From: Picochlorum sp. 'celeri'
Lineage: Eukaryota > Chlorophyta > Trebouxiophyceae
Length of the DNA: 64,000 nucleotides
NCBI GenBank assembly: GCA_010909725.1
Contig: JAACMV010000022.1
Coordinates: 186,001 to 250,000 of the forward strand
Direction of reading: 5' to 3'
Of the stretch, positions 39,891 to 50,191 are shown one piece after another (the stretch's first letter is position 1; every line of letters starts with the position of its first letter). A program made the translations under genes and the position numbers. The notes below the pieces were generated by a model, which was not told where the DNA came from, ran no database searches, and saw only the letters and a program-made list of their open reading frames with translations.

Positions 39891-40301
39891 CCTGTTCAAG
39901 TACTATCCTATTGTTGTTTTAATATCAGAATAAGCCAATATATCGATATCTCAATGCAATATTTAGGCAGAAAATGCAATCAACCTCGACGTCGTTGCTC
40001 GGTGGTTGGTCGAGCAGAAGACAGACGTTGCTCTAAAATAGACTTGAAACTGTATCAATACGGCACTATTCAACAGAATAGCCGATTATTGTATTATTTA
40101 GGACACGAATAGCAGGAGCGAGTGGTCTATGTCTCTCCATGAGATGGAGAGATTCTTCCAGACAGTAACGACCTATTGCATGATACAAGATTCCCATCAA
40201 ACCCATCGTTTGATGGGTTTGAATGAAAACCATATGTTCTCTCTTCCCATGCATACTAGGACAACGCAGAGGCCTTGTCTTCCCGACTATTATTCTTCAT
40301 A
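39891..40301. other. Divergent promoter region with two perfect hairpins
   Basis: The 411 bp separate kinesin-5 and CDC50 starts. Two perfect inverted repeats lie 40 bp apart: 40132-40152 (9-bp arms TCTCTCCAT/ATGGAGAGA, 3-nt loop) and 40193-40217 (10-bp arms CCCATCAAAC/GTTTGATGGG, 5-nt loop). No ORF looks coding. Confidence 0.6.
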
Positions 40302-41713
40302 ATGGCTACTAATCAGCATCATGAGGAGGGTGGGCCTGATCCAGAGGAGGAGAGGGTGGCCCAAGATTCTAAATCCACTCGGAATGAAAACACGACGAAT
40401 AATAACGGTGTAGCGCATTCGGATGGGGTGAAAGAGACACAAGAAAAAGAGGAGGATGTTGATAATAATAAAAAGAAGAAGAAGAAGAAGATGAGGTTTT
40501 ACAAGAGGTGCGTCAACAACAACAGCAAGGACAAGGTGTTTGCTTCCTTGGAGAGCCAGTGGTCAACCAGCGACTGCCCTCGTGTGTGTTGATCATCCAT
40601 GTCTTTACCCACACATCTGTATGCATCTAGGTTTACGTATCAACAGTTGCGAGGTTGGAGGCCTATATTGTCTGCGAAAGGAGCAGAGATCTTCTTCCTG
40701 GTTGTGGGGTCTTTGATGCTGGGGCTGGGTATTCCTATTTTGGTGGCTGCCATCAATGTGCAAGAGTATAGAGTTCGATATGATGATGTTGGGAGTTTGG
40801 CGGGGTTGACGCAAGAGCAGAGGGAAATGATGGTGACGCAGGGGAATGGGGTGACGTATGATGTGTCGATTACTGTTGACAAGGAGATGAAGGGGCCTGT
40901 ACGTTTTTTCTTTGTATACTCGCAATACACCGTCTCATGATATCACATATATATACATCATTACCTCGACTAACAATATATATACATTCAATAATAATGC
41001 AGGTGTATGTTGTGTTTGAGCTGGAGACATTTTATCAGAATTATAGACGGTATGTGCGAAGTTTTGATTCCCAGCAAATGCATGATGGAGATGTATTTCC
41101 AGGTGGAAGCGCGTGTGATCCGTTCCGGTACGAAGGATTTGACCCCAATAGCTCACTCCCAGAGAATGGTGCCATTCTGCCGTGTGGACAGATTTCTCAG
41201 AGTAATTTCAATGATTCATTTGTGCTCTCTTCGCCCAATAGACCTGATGTGAATCTCTCCATTGATAGCTCGGATATTGCGTGGAGATCGGATGCGGAGA
41301 ACTTGTATGGAAATTTCCCATCGGTGAATTTCAATCAAATGCCGCAGTATCGAGGGGGCAACACCACACAGTATCCTCTGAATGAGGATCAGCACTGGAT
41401 GGTATGGCAGAGGCCTGCTGCTCATAAAAAGACGAATAAATTGTACGGGGAGATATCATCTGATATACCAGAAGGAACGCAGTTGACCCTTACCGTGACG
41501 AATAGGTATAACGTGTATCCTTTCAATGGTACCAAGACACTGTTGTTGACAACCAATTCATGGGTGGCTGGAAAGAATTATGTGCTTCCTATTTTGTATT
41601 TAGTGTGTGCTGGGTTGTCCTATGGTAGTGCAATCTTCTTCTTTCTCAGTTATGATGCGAATTTGTGGCACAAGAGGATTCCAGGTGATGAGCAGTGGTT
41701 GTCTTGGAATTGA
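40302..41713 (+). CDS. CDC50/LEM3 family subunit of P4-ATPase flippases (ALIS-like)
   Basis: CDC50 proteins pair with P4-ATPases to move phospholipids across Golgi, endosome and plasma membranes. Three exons (40302-40507, 40631-40898, 41003-41713) encode 394 residues. A hydrophilic, Lys-rich N-terminus leads to RFTYQQLRGWRPILSAKGAE and TM1 (IFFLVVGSLMLGLGIPILVA). The lumenal part has the family's FELETFYQNYRRYVRSFD, DPFRYEGFDPNSSLPENGAI, PCGQISQSNFNDSF and WMVWQRPAAHKKTNKLYGEI. TM2 is near the C-terminus (YVLPILYLVCAGLSYGSAIFF). Introns have donors GTGCGT and GTACGT. Full length. Confidence 0.92.
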
Positions 41714-41813
41714 TATCAAAGAAGGCCATCCATTGCTTCTTCTTCATGTACACGAATGCCACTATATCTGTCTCTTTTATGTAATTTATAGATCTTACGA
41801 ATAGGCCATTAAA

Positions 41814-43229
41814 ATGGCGGTGTGTGCGGAGAAGAATGTGTCAGCCATGCGCATGTCGTCAGGAAATTGCAATGGAAGAAGAAGAAGAAGAAGGATCTCT
41901 CATCGTGCGATGGTGCATTCTTTCCCAGAAAAATCCAAAAATGTGATAGACTATGAGGGTGGTTGGAATCCGTCCTGTATCTACCATGGTAGGAAAGGTA
42001 CCAAAGGCAGGGCTCAGTCTGCAATTACTGCCTACCAATCGAATACTGCTGATTCTACGGCGACAAGTAGCAGCATTGTTGATATTCAGTACCCCTCATC
42101 ATGGTATAATGCGGATGGTCGATTGATGATTAAGAATCTGAGCAAGGAGGAGCTGGTGGCCTGGTGCCAGTCTATTGGAGAGGATGAGAAGAGGGCCTAT
42201 CAGTTGTGGAGGTGGATGTATAGCGATGGGTGTTGGTTGCAAAATATTGATGATGCTCCTGCGGAGCATGTTCAAAATGGATTTGGCAAGGCGTTTCGGG
42301 AGAAGTTTCACAGTATGGCGACGTTGGATGGTGGGTTGGAGTTGGCAGAGAGTGTGACTGCGTCGGATGGGACGATCAAGTTGGGATTTCGTGTGACGCA
42401 TGGGTCTGCGATGGGGAGTACGATTGAGACGGTGTTGATTCCTGTTGTACGGGAGCATGGGTCGAAGGAGAGGATTACTTTGTGTGTGAGCTCTCAAATA
42501 GGATGTAATATGGGGTGCAAGTTTTGCTTTACTGGAACAATGGGATTGTGGGGAAACTTGACTCCGGGTCAGATTGTTGAGCAAGCAGTGGCAGCGAAGC
42601 GGTATTATTATCAAGAGCATCAGGCATTGTCTGTCACGAACGTGGTGTATATGGGGTTGGGAGAGCCATTTGATAATTTGGAGGCAGTGATGGCTTCAAT
42701 AGAGACATTGTTGGATCACCATGGGCTGCACTTTTCGCACAATAAAGTTACTGTGTCGACAGTTGGATTGATTCCTGAGATGAAGAGATTTTTAGAGACA
42801 AGCAAGGCGTCCCTGGCGGTGTCGTTTCATGGGGCGACAGACAAGGTCCGGAGTTCCATTGTGCCTGTGAATAAGAGATACCCATTAAAGGATGTGGTGA
42901 GCACGTTGAAAGACTATTTTCCGGAAGGAGAGAAGAAGGCTTCACATGTACTGATAGAATATACCATGATGGAAGGGGTGAATGATTCGCCCGAACAGGC
43001 TGAGGAGCTGTTGAAGGTGTTGGAGGGAGTCAAGTGCAAGATCAATCTGATTGTGTTCAATCCCCACGAGGGGACAGTGTATCGAGAGTCACCCCAGGAG
43101 AATGTGGATACATTTAGAGATATTTTGATTCGGGGAGGTCGAGTGGTGACAGTTCGACAATCACGAGGAGAGGACTCTATGGCAGCATGTGGACAGTTGG
43201 GGGAGGGGAAGGGAAAACGAATGAGATGA
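41814..43229 (+). CDS. RlmN-like radical SAM rRNA/tRNA adenine-C2 methyltransferase, probably plastid
   Basis: RlmN-type enzymes methylate C2 of adenosine 2503 in 23S rRNA, and of A37 in some tRNAs, using radical SAM chemistry. A single exon of 471 residues. The N-terminal ~85 residues are basic and Ser-rich, like a transit peptide. Then LSKEELVAWCQSIGEDEKRA, and the radical SAM motif QIGCNMGCKFCFTGTMGL (CxxxCxxC, near residues 231-238), YMGLGEPFDN, VTVSTVGLIPEMKRF, SFHGATD and IEYTMMEGVNDSPEQAEEL. Near the end SRGEDSMAACGQL provides the methyl-carrying Cys. All expected residues are present. Confidence 0.9.
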   Translation: MAVCAEKNVSAMRMSSGNCNGRRRRRRISHRAMVHSFPEKSKNVIDYEGGWNPSCIYHGRKGTKGRAQSAITAYQSNTADSTATSSSIVDIQYPSSWYNADGRLMIKNLSKEELVAWCQSIGEDEKRAYQLWRWMYSDGCWLQNIDDAPAEHVQNGFGKAFREKFHSMATLDGGLELAESVTASDGTIKLGFRVTHGSAMGSTIETVLIPVVREHGSKERITLCVSSQIGCNMGCKFCFTGTMGLWGNLTPGQIVEQAVAAKRYYYQEHQALSVTNVVYMGLGEPFDNLEAVMASIETLLDHHGLHFSHNKVTVSTVGLIPEMKRFLETSKASLAVSFHGATDKVRSSIVPVNKRYPLKDVVSTLKDYFPEGEKKASHVLIEYTMMEGVNDSPEQAEELLKVLEGVKCKINLIVFNPHEGTVYRESPQENVDTFRDILIRGGRVVTVRQSRGEDSMAACGQLGEGKGKRMR

Positions 43230-43300
43230 ATGTCATGCGAGTATGGTAGTTAGGTGTTTCATAGCAGGTACACTGTATTGCATTGAATATCATAATAATA

Positions 43301-44946
43301 TTAAGCATGTATTTTCTTCTTCCTACGAACTCTTCCTGGAGATACTGGCCGAGGTCCAGCTCCGCCCATGAGAGATGACATCATTTCTTCATCATCCATT
43401 CCAGGCATACCCATAAGTCCAGATGCACCGCCACTGATGGCCATCATTCGAGACATTGTTTGCATTTGTGCTCTCATGCCAGTGAACACACCAACTAATT
43501 CCGCAACATCTGACTCTTCTTTGCCAGACCCTCTTGCTACTCGCCGTCTTCTGGATGGGCTTTTTGCCAAGAGTTCTGGCTGCGCCCGTTCCTGTTTCGT
43601 CATCGAGTTGATCATTGCTTCGTACACTTTATATTGCTGCTCTACTCGAGCAAGCTGCTTATCTGTGATTGACCCCATACCTGGAATCATTTTGACAATT
43701 TGAGACATGGATCCCATCCCAGTAACCATTTTGTACTGTTTCAAAAAGTCATTGAAATCAAACTTGGCAGACATGATTTTCTTCGTCATTTCCGCAGCTT
43801 CTTCCTCCTTGATCGCAGCTTCCGCTTTTTCTACAAGAGATACTACATCACCCATTCCTAGAATTCGTGATGCCATTCTATCTGGGTAAAATGGTTCCAT
43901 GGCATCCATTTTCTCTCCAGTGCCAACAAATTTGATTGGCCTTCCAGACACTTCTTTGACACTCAATGCCGCCCCTCCTCTTGTATCACCATCCGTCTTT
44001 GTCAGGATAGCTCCTGTAATACTGACAGCCTCATCGAATGATTTAACAAGGGTGGCAGCCTCCTGCCCAGTCATGGCATCCACAACCAGCAACACATCAG
44101 TAGGATTCACTACCTGCTTCAAATCCTTGAGTTCTTGCATCATATTCTCATCAATTTGAAGTCTTCCAGCTGTATCAATAATCACCACATCATATCCTTC
44201 CGTCTTGGCTTTCGCAAGCCCCTGAGCAGCAATATCTGTTGGCTTGACATCCGTCCCCAACTCAAACACTGGAACATCCACACTTGCACCAACAGTCACC
44301 AATTGATCCACCGCTGCAGGTCTATATACATCTGTTGCTACTAGTAAAACCTTTTGGTTGTTTTTGGTCTTCAGAAAATTGGCCAATTTTCCAGTCGCTG
44401 TCGTCTTCCCTGTCCCTTGCAATCCTGCCATCAGGATCACCTGAGGATCCCCGCCTGAGGACTATTCAGCAATGCCTGCTCCCCTCCCATCAGATCTTTC
44501 AATTGGTCATACACAGCTTTGATGAGTTGCTGTTCTGGAGACACGCCCTCTGTCACCTCCATCCCCAGTACTTCCTCCTCAACTCGCTTGACAAAACGAC
44601 GCACGACAGGGAGAGACACATCAGCCTCGAGCAACGCTCGTCTAACCTCCTTCAAAGGCTCCTTCATGTTCTCCTTGGTCAAACGACCATCTTTCTGAAC
44701 CATTTTCCATGCCGTACCGAGCCTCTTTGTCAAGCCTTCCAGTGCCGCACGTGTCGTCACGAGTCTCCTCGTTCGATCATGCGTATGACCCATTAAAGAA
44801 CTTTTATGGGAAATGTGACGAACACAGTGGGATGCACTGCCTCGGAAGAAGGCCGAGGATGTGGAACTTTGGAATTGAGCATTGAGCCTGATGGCCCCTC
44901 CTGCTCGGGAGGCGTTCCATCCATGATATCGCATGACTGGAATCAT
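43301..44946 (-). CDS. cpSRP54: Chloroplast SRP54 (cpSRP54), interrupted by a frameshift
   Basis: cpSRP54 is the GTPase of the plastid signal recognition particle and helps insert thylakoid proteins. It is read in two frames: 44946 to ~44455 and ~44440 to 43301. The first part is a transit peptide plus the N domain ([47 protein letters not shown]). The second starts at [19 protein letters not shown] (G1) and has [34 protein letters not shown], the M domain ([17 protein letters not shown]) and a basic tail GRVRRKKK that may bind cpSRP43. The join needs one extra base in the G run complementary to 44449-44452. No intron with usual length fits. Either a sequence error or a real mutation. Confidence 0.85.
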
Positions 44947-45355
44947 TGTGTGTATTCTAACATTACGTATACTCTATTTGAAATAGTATTTGGTCTCCAT
45001 TCGCCGAGTCACATGACAAGATGTTATCTGGATAGAGTCAGTGTGTCTAGATTAAAACATTAAAATATATGGAATCCCCACTCGACATGTCAGCATGGGA
45101 AAAAGGGCTACAAGCAACAGGCTTGGTTGCAGAACCAATAAAAAAATCGGGATATTCGGACGGTGTCTGACGTGACAGACGGCCATGGAAAGAATGGTCC
45201 AGCGACTGTTTTGTTGATCGACTGGCACGGGAATTCCCTCAAATCAGAATAGCGTATGAATGAAAACTCGTACATTTCAGCTCATTAGCAACTTCTATTG
45301 AAACAGAGACCAGATAAAGACGAAGGAGAGGAGATAGGAATAACATTATCGAACC
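44947..45355. other. Divergent promoter region of cpSRP54 and HRD1
   Basis: The 409 bp lie between divergent starts. A CRE-like TGACGTGA lies near 45168 within an imperfect GTCTG/CAGAC inverted repeat. I see no gene here. Confidence 0.45.
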
Positions 45356-47110
45356 ATGGCTATTACCAAATATTTGGTAGGGTCCATGGTGGGGTCCTTG
45401 GTTGTCGTATGGCACGCTGTCTTGACACGGGATCAGTTTTATCCTGCGATGGAGTACCTGTCAACGTCAAAGATATCTCTTGCTGTGCTTGGAAATATGG
45501 GGTTTGCCGGGGCACTGTTGATGTATCACATGGTGACCAAGGCCTTTCTTGGAACACTGAGAGATTATGAGGTTGAGCGGGTCCATGATCGCGTTGGGCA
45601 AGCCATTATCGAAACATTACTGGCTATGACAATCTTCAGACAAAATTTAGAATCGTTTTCATTGCTGTCGCAGTTCGTGATGTTGGCATTCATGAAGATA
45701 TTTCATTGGCTGGCCCAGGACCGGGTGGATTTCATAGAGACAGCGCCCAATGTGACTGTGCTGCAGCATCTTCGGCTGGGAAGTATGATTGTGTCTCTCA
45801 TGGTTGCCGATTTGTTCATGTTACATGTGGCACTGGAAAAGACATTTACATACGGGGTGTCAGTGCATTTGTTGTTTGCATTCGAGTATTTGATGCAAAC
45901 ATCCATGGCCATGGCTGTGTTGGTCAAGTATGCGTTTTCGCTTGTGGATCTGCGAATGCATGGTAATTGGAGGGGGAAGAGCGTGGCTGTGTTTTATGTA
46001 GAGCTGACGAGAGATTTGGTGCATTTGATAACATCTTCTGCATTTTTCTTTGTCGTGTTTTCGACGTATGGAATTCCGATTCATCTGATCAGAGATATTT
46101 ATTGGACATTTAGAAACTTTCAAACGAGAGTATCTGACTTTTTACGGTATAGACAGATATCAGCAAATATGGAGAACAGATTTCCTGATGCAACGGAGGA
46201 GGATTTGGAGAGGGTGGATCACATGTGTATCGTGTGCAGGGAGGAAATGGTGGCATCGGCAAAGCGATTACCATGCAATCATGTATTCCATTTAGAATGC
46301 TTAAAATCGTGGTTAGAAAGGCAGCAAAATTGTCCCATCTGTCGAACTCCAATTTCTGCCTCTGCAACAAGGCAAGAGCGAGACAGGGCCGCGGCTGCTG
46401 CTGGTGGTGGTGGTGGTGCTGGCGCTGTTCCTCCTGCTGCTCCTCCTCCTCCTCCTGCTGCTGAAAATCTAGGAGGACATCGTGACCCAGGAGAGCCGCA
46501 CCTCAACAACAATGATATCAATACTGAAGAGGACAGAGGACACCAGCAAGAAGAGGAACATGCAGATGCACTGCAACATGGTAGTAGCACCAGGCCATCT
46601 TCATCAGAACAGCAACAAGAGCAAGAGGAAAACACAGATGTGCGGCATGCGCGGCAAGCATTCCTGCGGCAATTGGAACAACAACGTGGCAATACTAATG
46701 AAGAGGCACAGCCATCAACATCTCAAGAAGAAAGCACACAATGCGAAAACACAGCATCCCCCCCAGAGCGCAGCAAGAGCACCGAGAATGCCACGAACAA
46801 TGCTACAACATCACGCAATAAAGAGCAGCAGCAGCATGTGCCAATGACAGGTACCACTTCCCACCACGAAGCAGTACTTCCCACACCTCTTGTTTTTGCA
46901 TACCCTGGAATCATGCCATCTCCAGTTTTTGTTCCAACTCAATCACGTGAAGAGGAAGATCGACTTTCCCAATTGGTAGCAGAAGAGATTGGGGTACAGC
47001 CTACCGAAGAGCAACATGCTCGAGCTCTTGCTGTAGCCAGGGCAGCCGTGCAGGCAGCAAGTGCAGCCTACACACTGCAGCAGGCTCCATCACAGCGACA
47101 GCGCAACTAA
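45356..47110 (+). CDS. HRD1: HRD1/synoviolin-type ERAD E3 ubiquitin ligase
   Basis: HRD1 is the ER membrane ubiquitin ligase that retrotranslocates and ubiquitinates misfolded proteins. A single exon of 584 residues. Residues ~1-250 contain about six to eight membrane segments, with the family's FYPAMEYLSTSKISLAVLGN near 25 and IPIHLIRDIYWTFRNFQTRV near 240. The RING-H2 finger is at about 285-325: MCIVCREEMVASAKRLPCNH and VFHLECLKSWLERQQNCPIC. The C-terminal ~250 residues are low-complexity (Gly/Ala/Pro, then Glu/Gln/Thr), cytosolic, and end in a helical Ala-rich segment. Full length. Confidence 0.93.
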   Translation: MAITKYLVGSMVGSLVVVWHAVLTRDQFYPAMEYLSTSKISLAVLGNMGFAGALLMYHMVTKAFLGTLRDYEVERVHDRVGQAIIETLLAMTIFRQNLESFSLLSQFVMLAFMKIFHWLAQDRVDFIETAPNVTVLQHLRLGSMIVSLMVADLFMLHVALEKTFTYGVSVHLLFAFEYLMQTSMAMAVLVKYAFSLVDLRMHGNWRGKSVAVFYVELTRDLVHLITSSAFFFVVFSTYGIPIHLIRDIYWTFRNFQTRVSDFLRYRQISANMENRFPDATEEDLERVDHMCIVCREEMVASAKRLPCNHVFHLECLKSWLERQQNCPICRTPISASATRQERDRAAAAAGGGGGAGAVPPAAPPPPPAAENLGGHRDPGEPHLNNNDINTEEDRGHQQEEEHADALQHGSSTRPSSSEQQQEQEENTDVRHARQAFLRQLEQQRGNTNEEAQPSTSQEESTQCENTASPPERSKSTENATNNATTSRNKEQQQHVPMTGTTSHHEAVLPTPLVFAYPGIMPSPVFVPTQSREEEDRLSQLVAEEIGVQPTEEQHARALAVARAAVQAASAAYTLQQAPSQRQRN

Positions 47111-47341
47111 AGGCTATAACGCGTTGTATTGCTTCTATTTATACCTTGAATTGTCCATTTCATATTACTGCTCCCTCGAAATCAGGTGAGCACCAGTGTA
47201 AAAAGGTAAAACACACATGTTTTTAATTCATCCATTTACACGCCAATAATACTATGATAACCACCACCAAAAACCAACATCATTCGGAGAAAAACACAAC
47301 AAGAAACTACTACTACTACTATTGTACCATCTATGCACTCT

Positions 47342-47645
47342 CTAGTACGTACGCCCAGCTTGCTGCGTCGGAAGCAACCCAAACCTCTGCTTGCAGGTCA
47401 CACGCTCTCTCGAAAATTTGTCATCGGGTGAAAATCGAGCAGGATGGGCCGAGTGCGTCGGCTTCCCCTCTGGATCTGTTTTCTGCAGTATCAAGATCAA
47501 GTAAATTACCATTGAAACAATACGCTCGCCCCTCAAAAGCCAAGGCCGGCATGCAACGCTTTGGGCATGCCATATTATCCATTAAACGCACCTTCAAGGT
47601 GTAACACCGATCTCCGTCCTCATTTAAATAATACATGAGATACAT
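47342..47645 (-). CDS. NOP10: H/ACA snoRNP subunit NOP10
   Basis: NOP10 is the smallest core protein of H/ACA snoRNPs, which make pseudouridine in rRNA and snRNA. Two exons (47645-47592, 47482-47342) encode 64 residues, exactly the family size. Exon 1 is [14 protein letters not shown]; exon 2 has [20 protein letters not shown], then [32 protein letters not shown] is diagnostic. The 109-nt intron has donor GTGCGT and acceptor CTGCAG. The start is the first of two nearby Met codons (47645 or 47636). Confidence 0.93.
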
Positions 47646-47943
47646 GATGGGTTATTTGACACTGATACCAAGAAGGACTCCAATAATCGTCGGTTTACGA
47701 AGCAAGGACCGACTGTAGCACCTAAACACACGTGTGGAATGGATTGATGTGTACTCTACACCTTTCTTTCTTTAAACTTTAATATAGAACAAATTATTTT
47801 TGACAAAATTCAGCGGTGCTTCTTTACAATTAATGGCTGTGGGGCATGATGATGAGAAAAAAAAACAATCCTGGAGATGCCGACACTTCCAGGTCCAAGC
47901 TTGGATTCAATCACAGATTTGATTGCATGCGTGTGATTCCTGA

Positions 47944-49158
47944 TTATACACGTGGAAGCGTATAGTTCTTGAGCGGGACAAGAACTTCATTTCTTCTGAA
48001 TGGGGGCAACGTCCCTGGATCATTATAACGTGCCAAGATGTACTTGTCTTTTTCCGGATTCAACCCATCTCTCTCCAGTATTCGTTCCAGCATGGCTGCG
48101 CGTCTTTTGCCATCCGCATCAGAAGCGATTCCACCAAAGCGGGATACAGCAAATATCTGCTTCGGTATCGTTGCTAAAGACACAGGGGATCCATCTTCTG
48201 GTTCTGGTGCCTTTTCAATTGTATTTGGGATGTAGAATTGCATCTTTTCAGTATTGCTGAACACTGGTGTTGTCATGTCCATCTTCATCGATTCCTTATT
48301 CTTCCCAAATATATACCCCGCGAGAGATCCAAACGCAGTAAATGACCCAGTGGGAGAGGAATTGTCCGTCTCGCACACCATGATACTAGAGTACTCGCGT
48401 ACTTCATAGTCCCTCCGCTTCACAAGTACCTGATAGTCTGGGGTTTCGAGTTCCCGTGGGATGCCTCGGACATCCATAACTTGCGATAACATATGAATAA
48501 ACGCTTCTATGCTGAAATATCCTTGCTGGTCCACTGCGTCCCACGTATCAACGTGCTTATTAAATCTTCCAGTCTGTGGGTTGATTCCCATCACACTGGT
48601 GCCTGTAAACACAAGATCTGGACTCCACAGCTTCCCAAGTGGACCCAGCAGATCAACAAAGGTTGGTTTCATTGTCATTGTCCATCGAGTGGTGATTTCA
48701 TACGGCGCAGTGCGCCGAATATCACGTAGAATAAACTGAGGATTGAACACAGTTTTCAAAAACCGAATGTTGTTCACATATCCTTGGATGGAGTCATATT
48801 TGGTGATGGGATCCTCAAACATGACGGTTTCATCATATTTCGATGTATCTATTCCTTGGTCATCGAACAAATGCGTCAAATCCTCCTTTAAAAACTCAAT
48901 CATGGACTCCACCAGGGCCACGTCCTCCGCACCCGTGTTGCTGACTGGTTTTTGTGTCGCAGTCAGACGCACCAGTCTGTGTGGATCATGTGTGCTTCTT
49001 GATATCCTTTTTTGAAGTATATGAGAATGTCTAGACGCATGGGTATGCCTATATGAAGACGTATGTGGTTGTCTACTTGTACTACAACAACCTGTGGTTG
49101 CCCTCTGCTCGCACCTCTGAAGACCAGCAAGAGTCGATACGGTTGGCGATAGGTTCAT
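47944..49158 (-). CDS. SOUL heme-binding protein with N-terminal DUF2358
   Basis: A single exon of 404 residues. The first ~65 residues are Ser/His/Arg-rich, suggesting plastid or eyespot targeting. Residues ~75-210 are a DUF2358 domain (IEFLKEDLTHLFDDQGIDTS, VMFEDPITKYDSIQGYVNNI, TRWTMTMKPTFVDLLGPLG). The SOUL domain follows: LETPDYQVLVKRRDYEVREY, GSFTAFGSLAGYIFGKNK, MKMDMTTPVFSNTEKMQFY, FAVSRFGGIASDADGKRRAA, with the C-terminal FRRNEVLVPL. This architecture occurs in plant chloroplast SOUL proteins (such as At3g10130-like ones) and in algal eyespot proteins. It may bind heme or tetrapyrroles. Confidence 0.87.
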   Translation of the reverse strand: MNLSPTVSTLAGLQRCEQRATTGCCSTSRQPHTSSYRHTHASRHSHILQKRISRSTHDPHRLVRLTATQKPVSNTGAEDVALVESMIEFLKEDLTHLFDDQGIDTSKYDETVMFEDPITKYDSIQGYVNNIRFLKTVFNPQFILRDIRRTAPYEITTRWTMTMKPTFVDLLGPLGKLWSPDLVFTGTSVMGINPQTGRFNKHVDTWDAVDQQGYFSIEAFIHMLSQVMDVRGIPRELETPDYQVLVKRRDYEVREYSSIMVCETDNSSPTGSFTAFGSLAGYIFGKNKESMKMDMTTPVFSNTEKMQFYIPNTIEKAPEPEDGSPVSLATIPKQIFAVSRFGGIASDADGKRRAAMLERILERDGLNPEKDKYILARYNDPGTLPPFRRNEVLVPLKNYTLPRV

Positions 49159-49353
49159 GTCGATATATTGTATTTTTCTTGGTTTTCTGGCACTGTCTCA
49201 GTGACATTTCATGGACTATTGGGTGGAAGAAATTCCTAAATTCCTACATTCGATACTAAAAAAAACTTGCTCACAGAGAATCCCTCACCTCGTCTCATCT
49301 GACAGGAGACGCAGCGAATGCCATGAGATATAGTCATTAAATTGAAATATATA

Positions 49354-49959
49354 ATGCTGAGTCGCGTGCGAGCATCACAGATGCCAGCATTAGTGTTGGG
49401 TACCTTGCAAAGGACCCGCACGTGTGTGCATGTGGGTGAAAAACGAGCTCAGTTGAATGCTGCATCACATTCTAGATCATTGGTAGTAGCAGCAGCATCG
49501 AAGACAAAGCATATTAATGTAGATAAGAAATACCAGCCTGAATTATCCGCGTCTGAGAAGAAGGGTCTGAGAACCAAGTCTCAGCAGTTGGCCAAACAGC
49601 TTGTCACGGTAAACCTTGGTGCGAAGGGGCTGACATTGCCTTTTTACACTGGTTTGTTTGCAGCGCTGCAGTCGAACCAGCTCGTCAAGGTTCGTATGGG
49701 TTGCACAAGGGAGGAGAAGAGGCAGTTGACAGAGGAGATTTGTGACATCTTGGATTGCGCGTGTGTTCACTCAATTGGAACAACAATTGTCCTGTATCGT
49801 TCAAAGGGATTACCCAAACCACTTAAGTTGCAGAATATGGAAAGGGTGGAGTCAAATGCTCATACGGAGGACGATGAGGAGGGCCATGCGCATGGCAAGG
49901 AAGAAAATACCCCGTCTCCAAGCCACCCTGCTCCTCCTGAATTCACTGTGCTGTCATAA
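49354..49959 (+). CDS. CRM (YhbY-like) RNA-binding protein, organelle-targeted
   Basis: A single exon of 201 residues. The first ~60 residues are Arg/Ser/Ala-rich like a transit peptide. The CRM domain spans about 65-155: LSASEKKGLRTKSQQLAKQL, VTVNLGAKGLTLPFYTGLFA, LVKVRMGCTREEKRQLTEEI, and CVHSIGTTIVLYRSKG, the diagnostic IG-T-VLYR end. CRM proteins bind RNA in ribosome assembly (YhbY) or in group II intron splicing (plant plastids). A single-domain member is more like YhbY. The tail is acidic and His-rich. The upstream TTG was not used. Confidence 0.85.
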   Translation: MLSRVRASQMPALVLGTLQRTRTCVHVGEKRAQLNAASHSRSLVVAAASKTKHINVDKKYQPELSASEKKGLRTKSQQLAKQLVTVNLGAKGLTLPFYTGLFAALQSNQLVKVRMGCTREEKRQLTEEICDILDCACVHSIGTTIVLYRSKGLPKPLKLQNMERVESNAHTEDDEEGHAHGKEENTPSPSHPAPPEFTVLS

Positions 49960-50093
49960 AAAATAGACTGTTTTACAATAAATCAACAGACGTATAATCG
50001 GTTGCATTACTACCAAGGGAAAACATGTAATGGAAGTGAAATAAAGAGATGCCTGCATCTTTAGACGGGCCAGCATCATTTGGTCTTGTTTTG

Positions 50094-50111
50094 CACACAC
50101 ACACACACACA
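50094..50111 (+). repeat. (CA)n microsatellite
   Basis: A run of CA dinucleotides lies between the CRM gene and the three-RRM gene, about 80 bp from the latter's stop. Confidence 0.8.
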
Positions 50112-50191
50112 AGTATCTGCCATGCTGACCAAGTCCATACGAAGTATGCAATGTATACGATTAGTGTCATTCATAGTGAATCGATGGATCA

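Noticed and set aside
44447..44460. 14-nt intron in cpSRP54
   Set aside because: Shortest credible intron here is 61-66 nt; a single-base indel gives a better linker length.
44440..44470. Programmed frameshifting in cpSRP54
   Set aside because: No slippery heptamer plus structure was recognised, and cpSRP54 is not known to use it; sequence error or mutation is simpler.
47254..47604. Plus-strand ORF of 116 codons
   Set aside because: It runs antisense through the NOP10 exons, which have clear homology.
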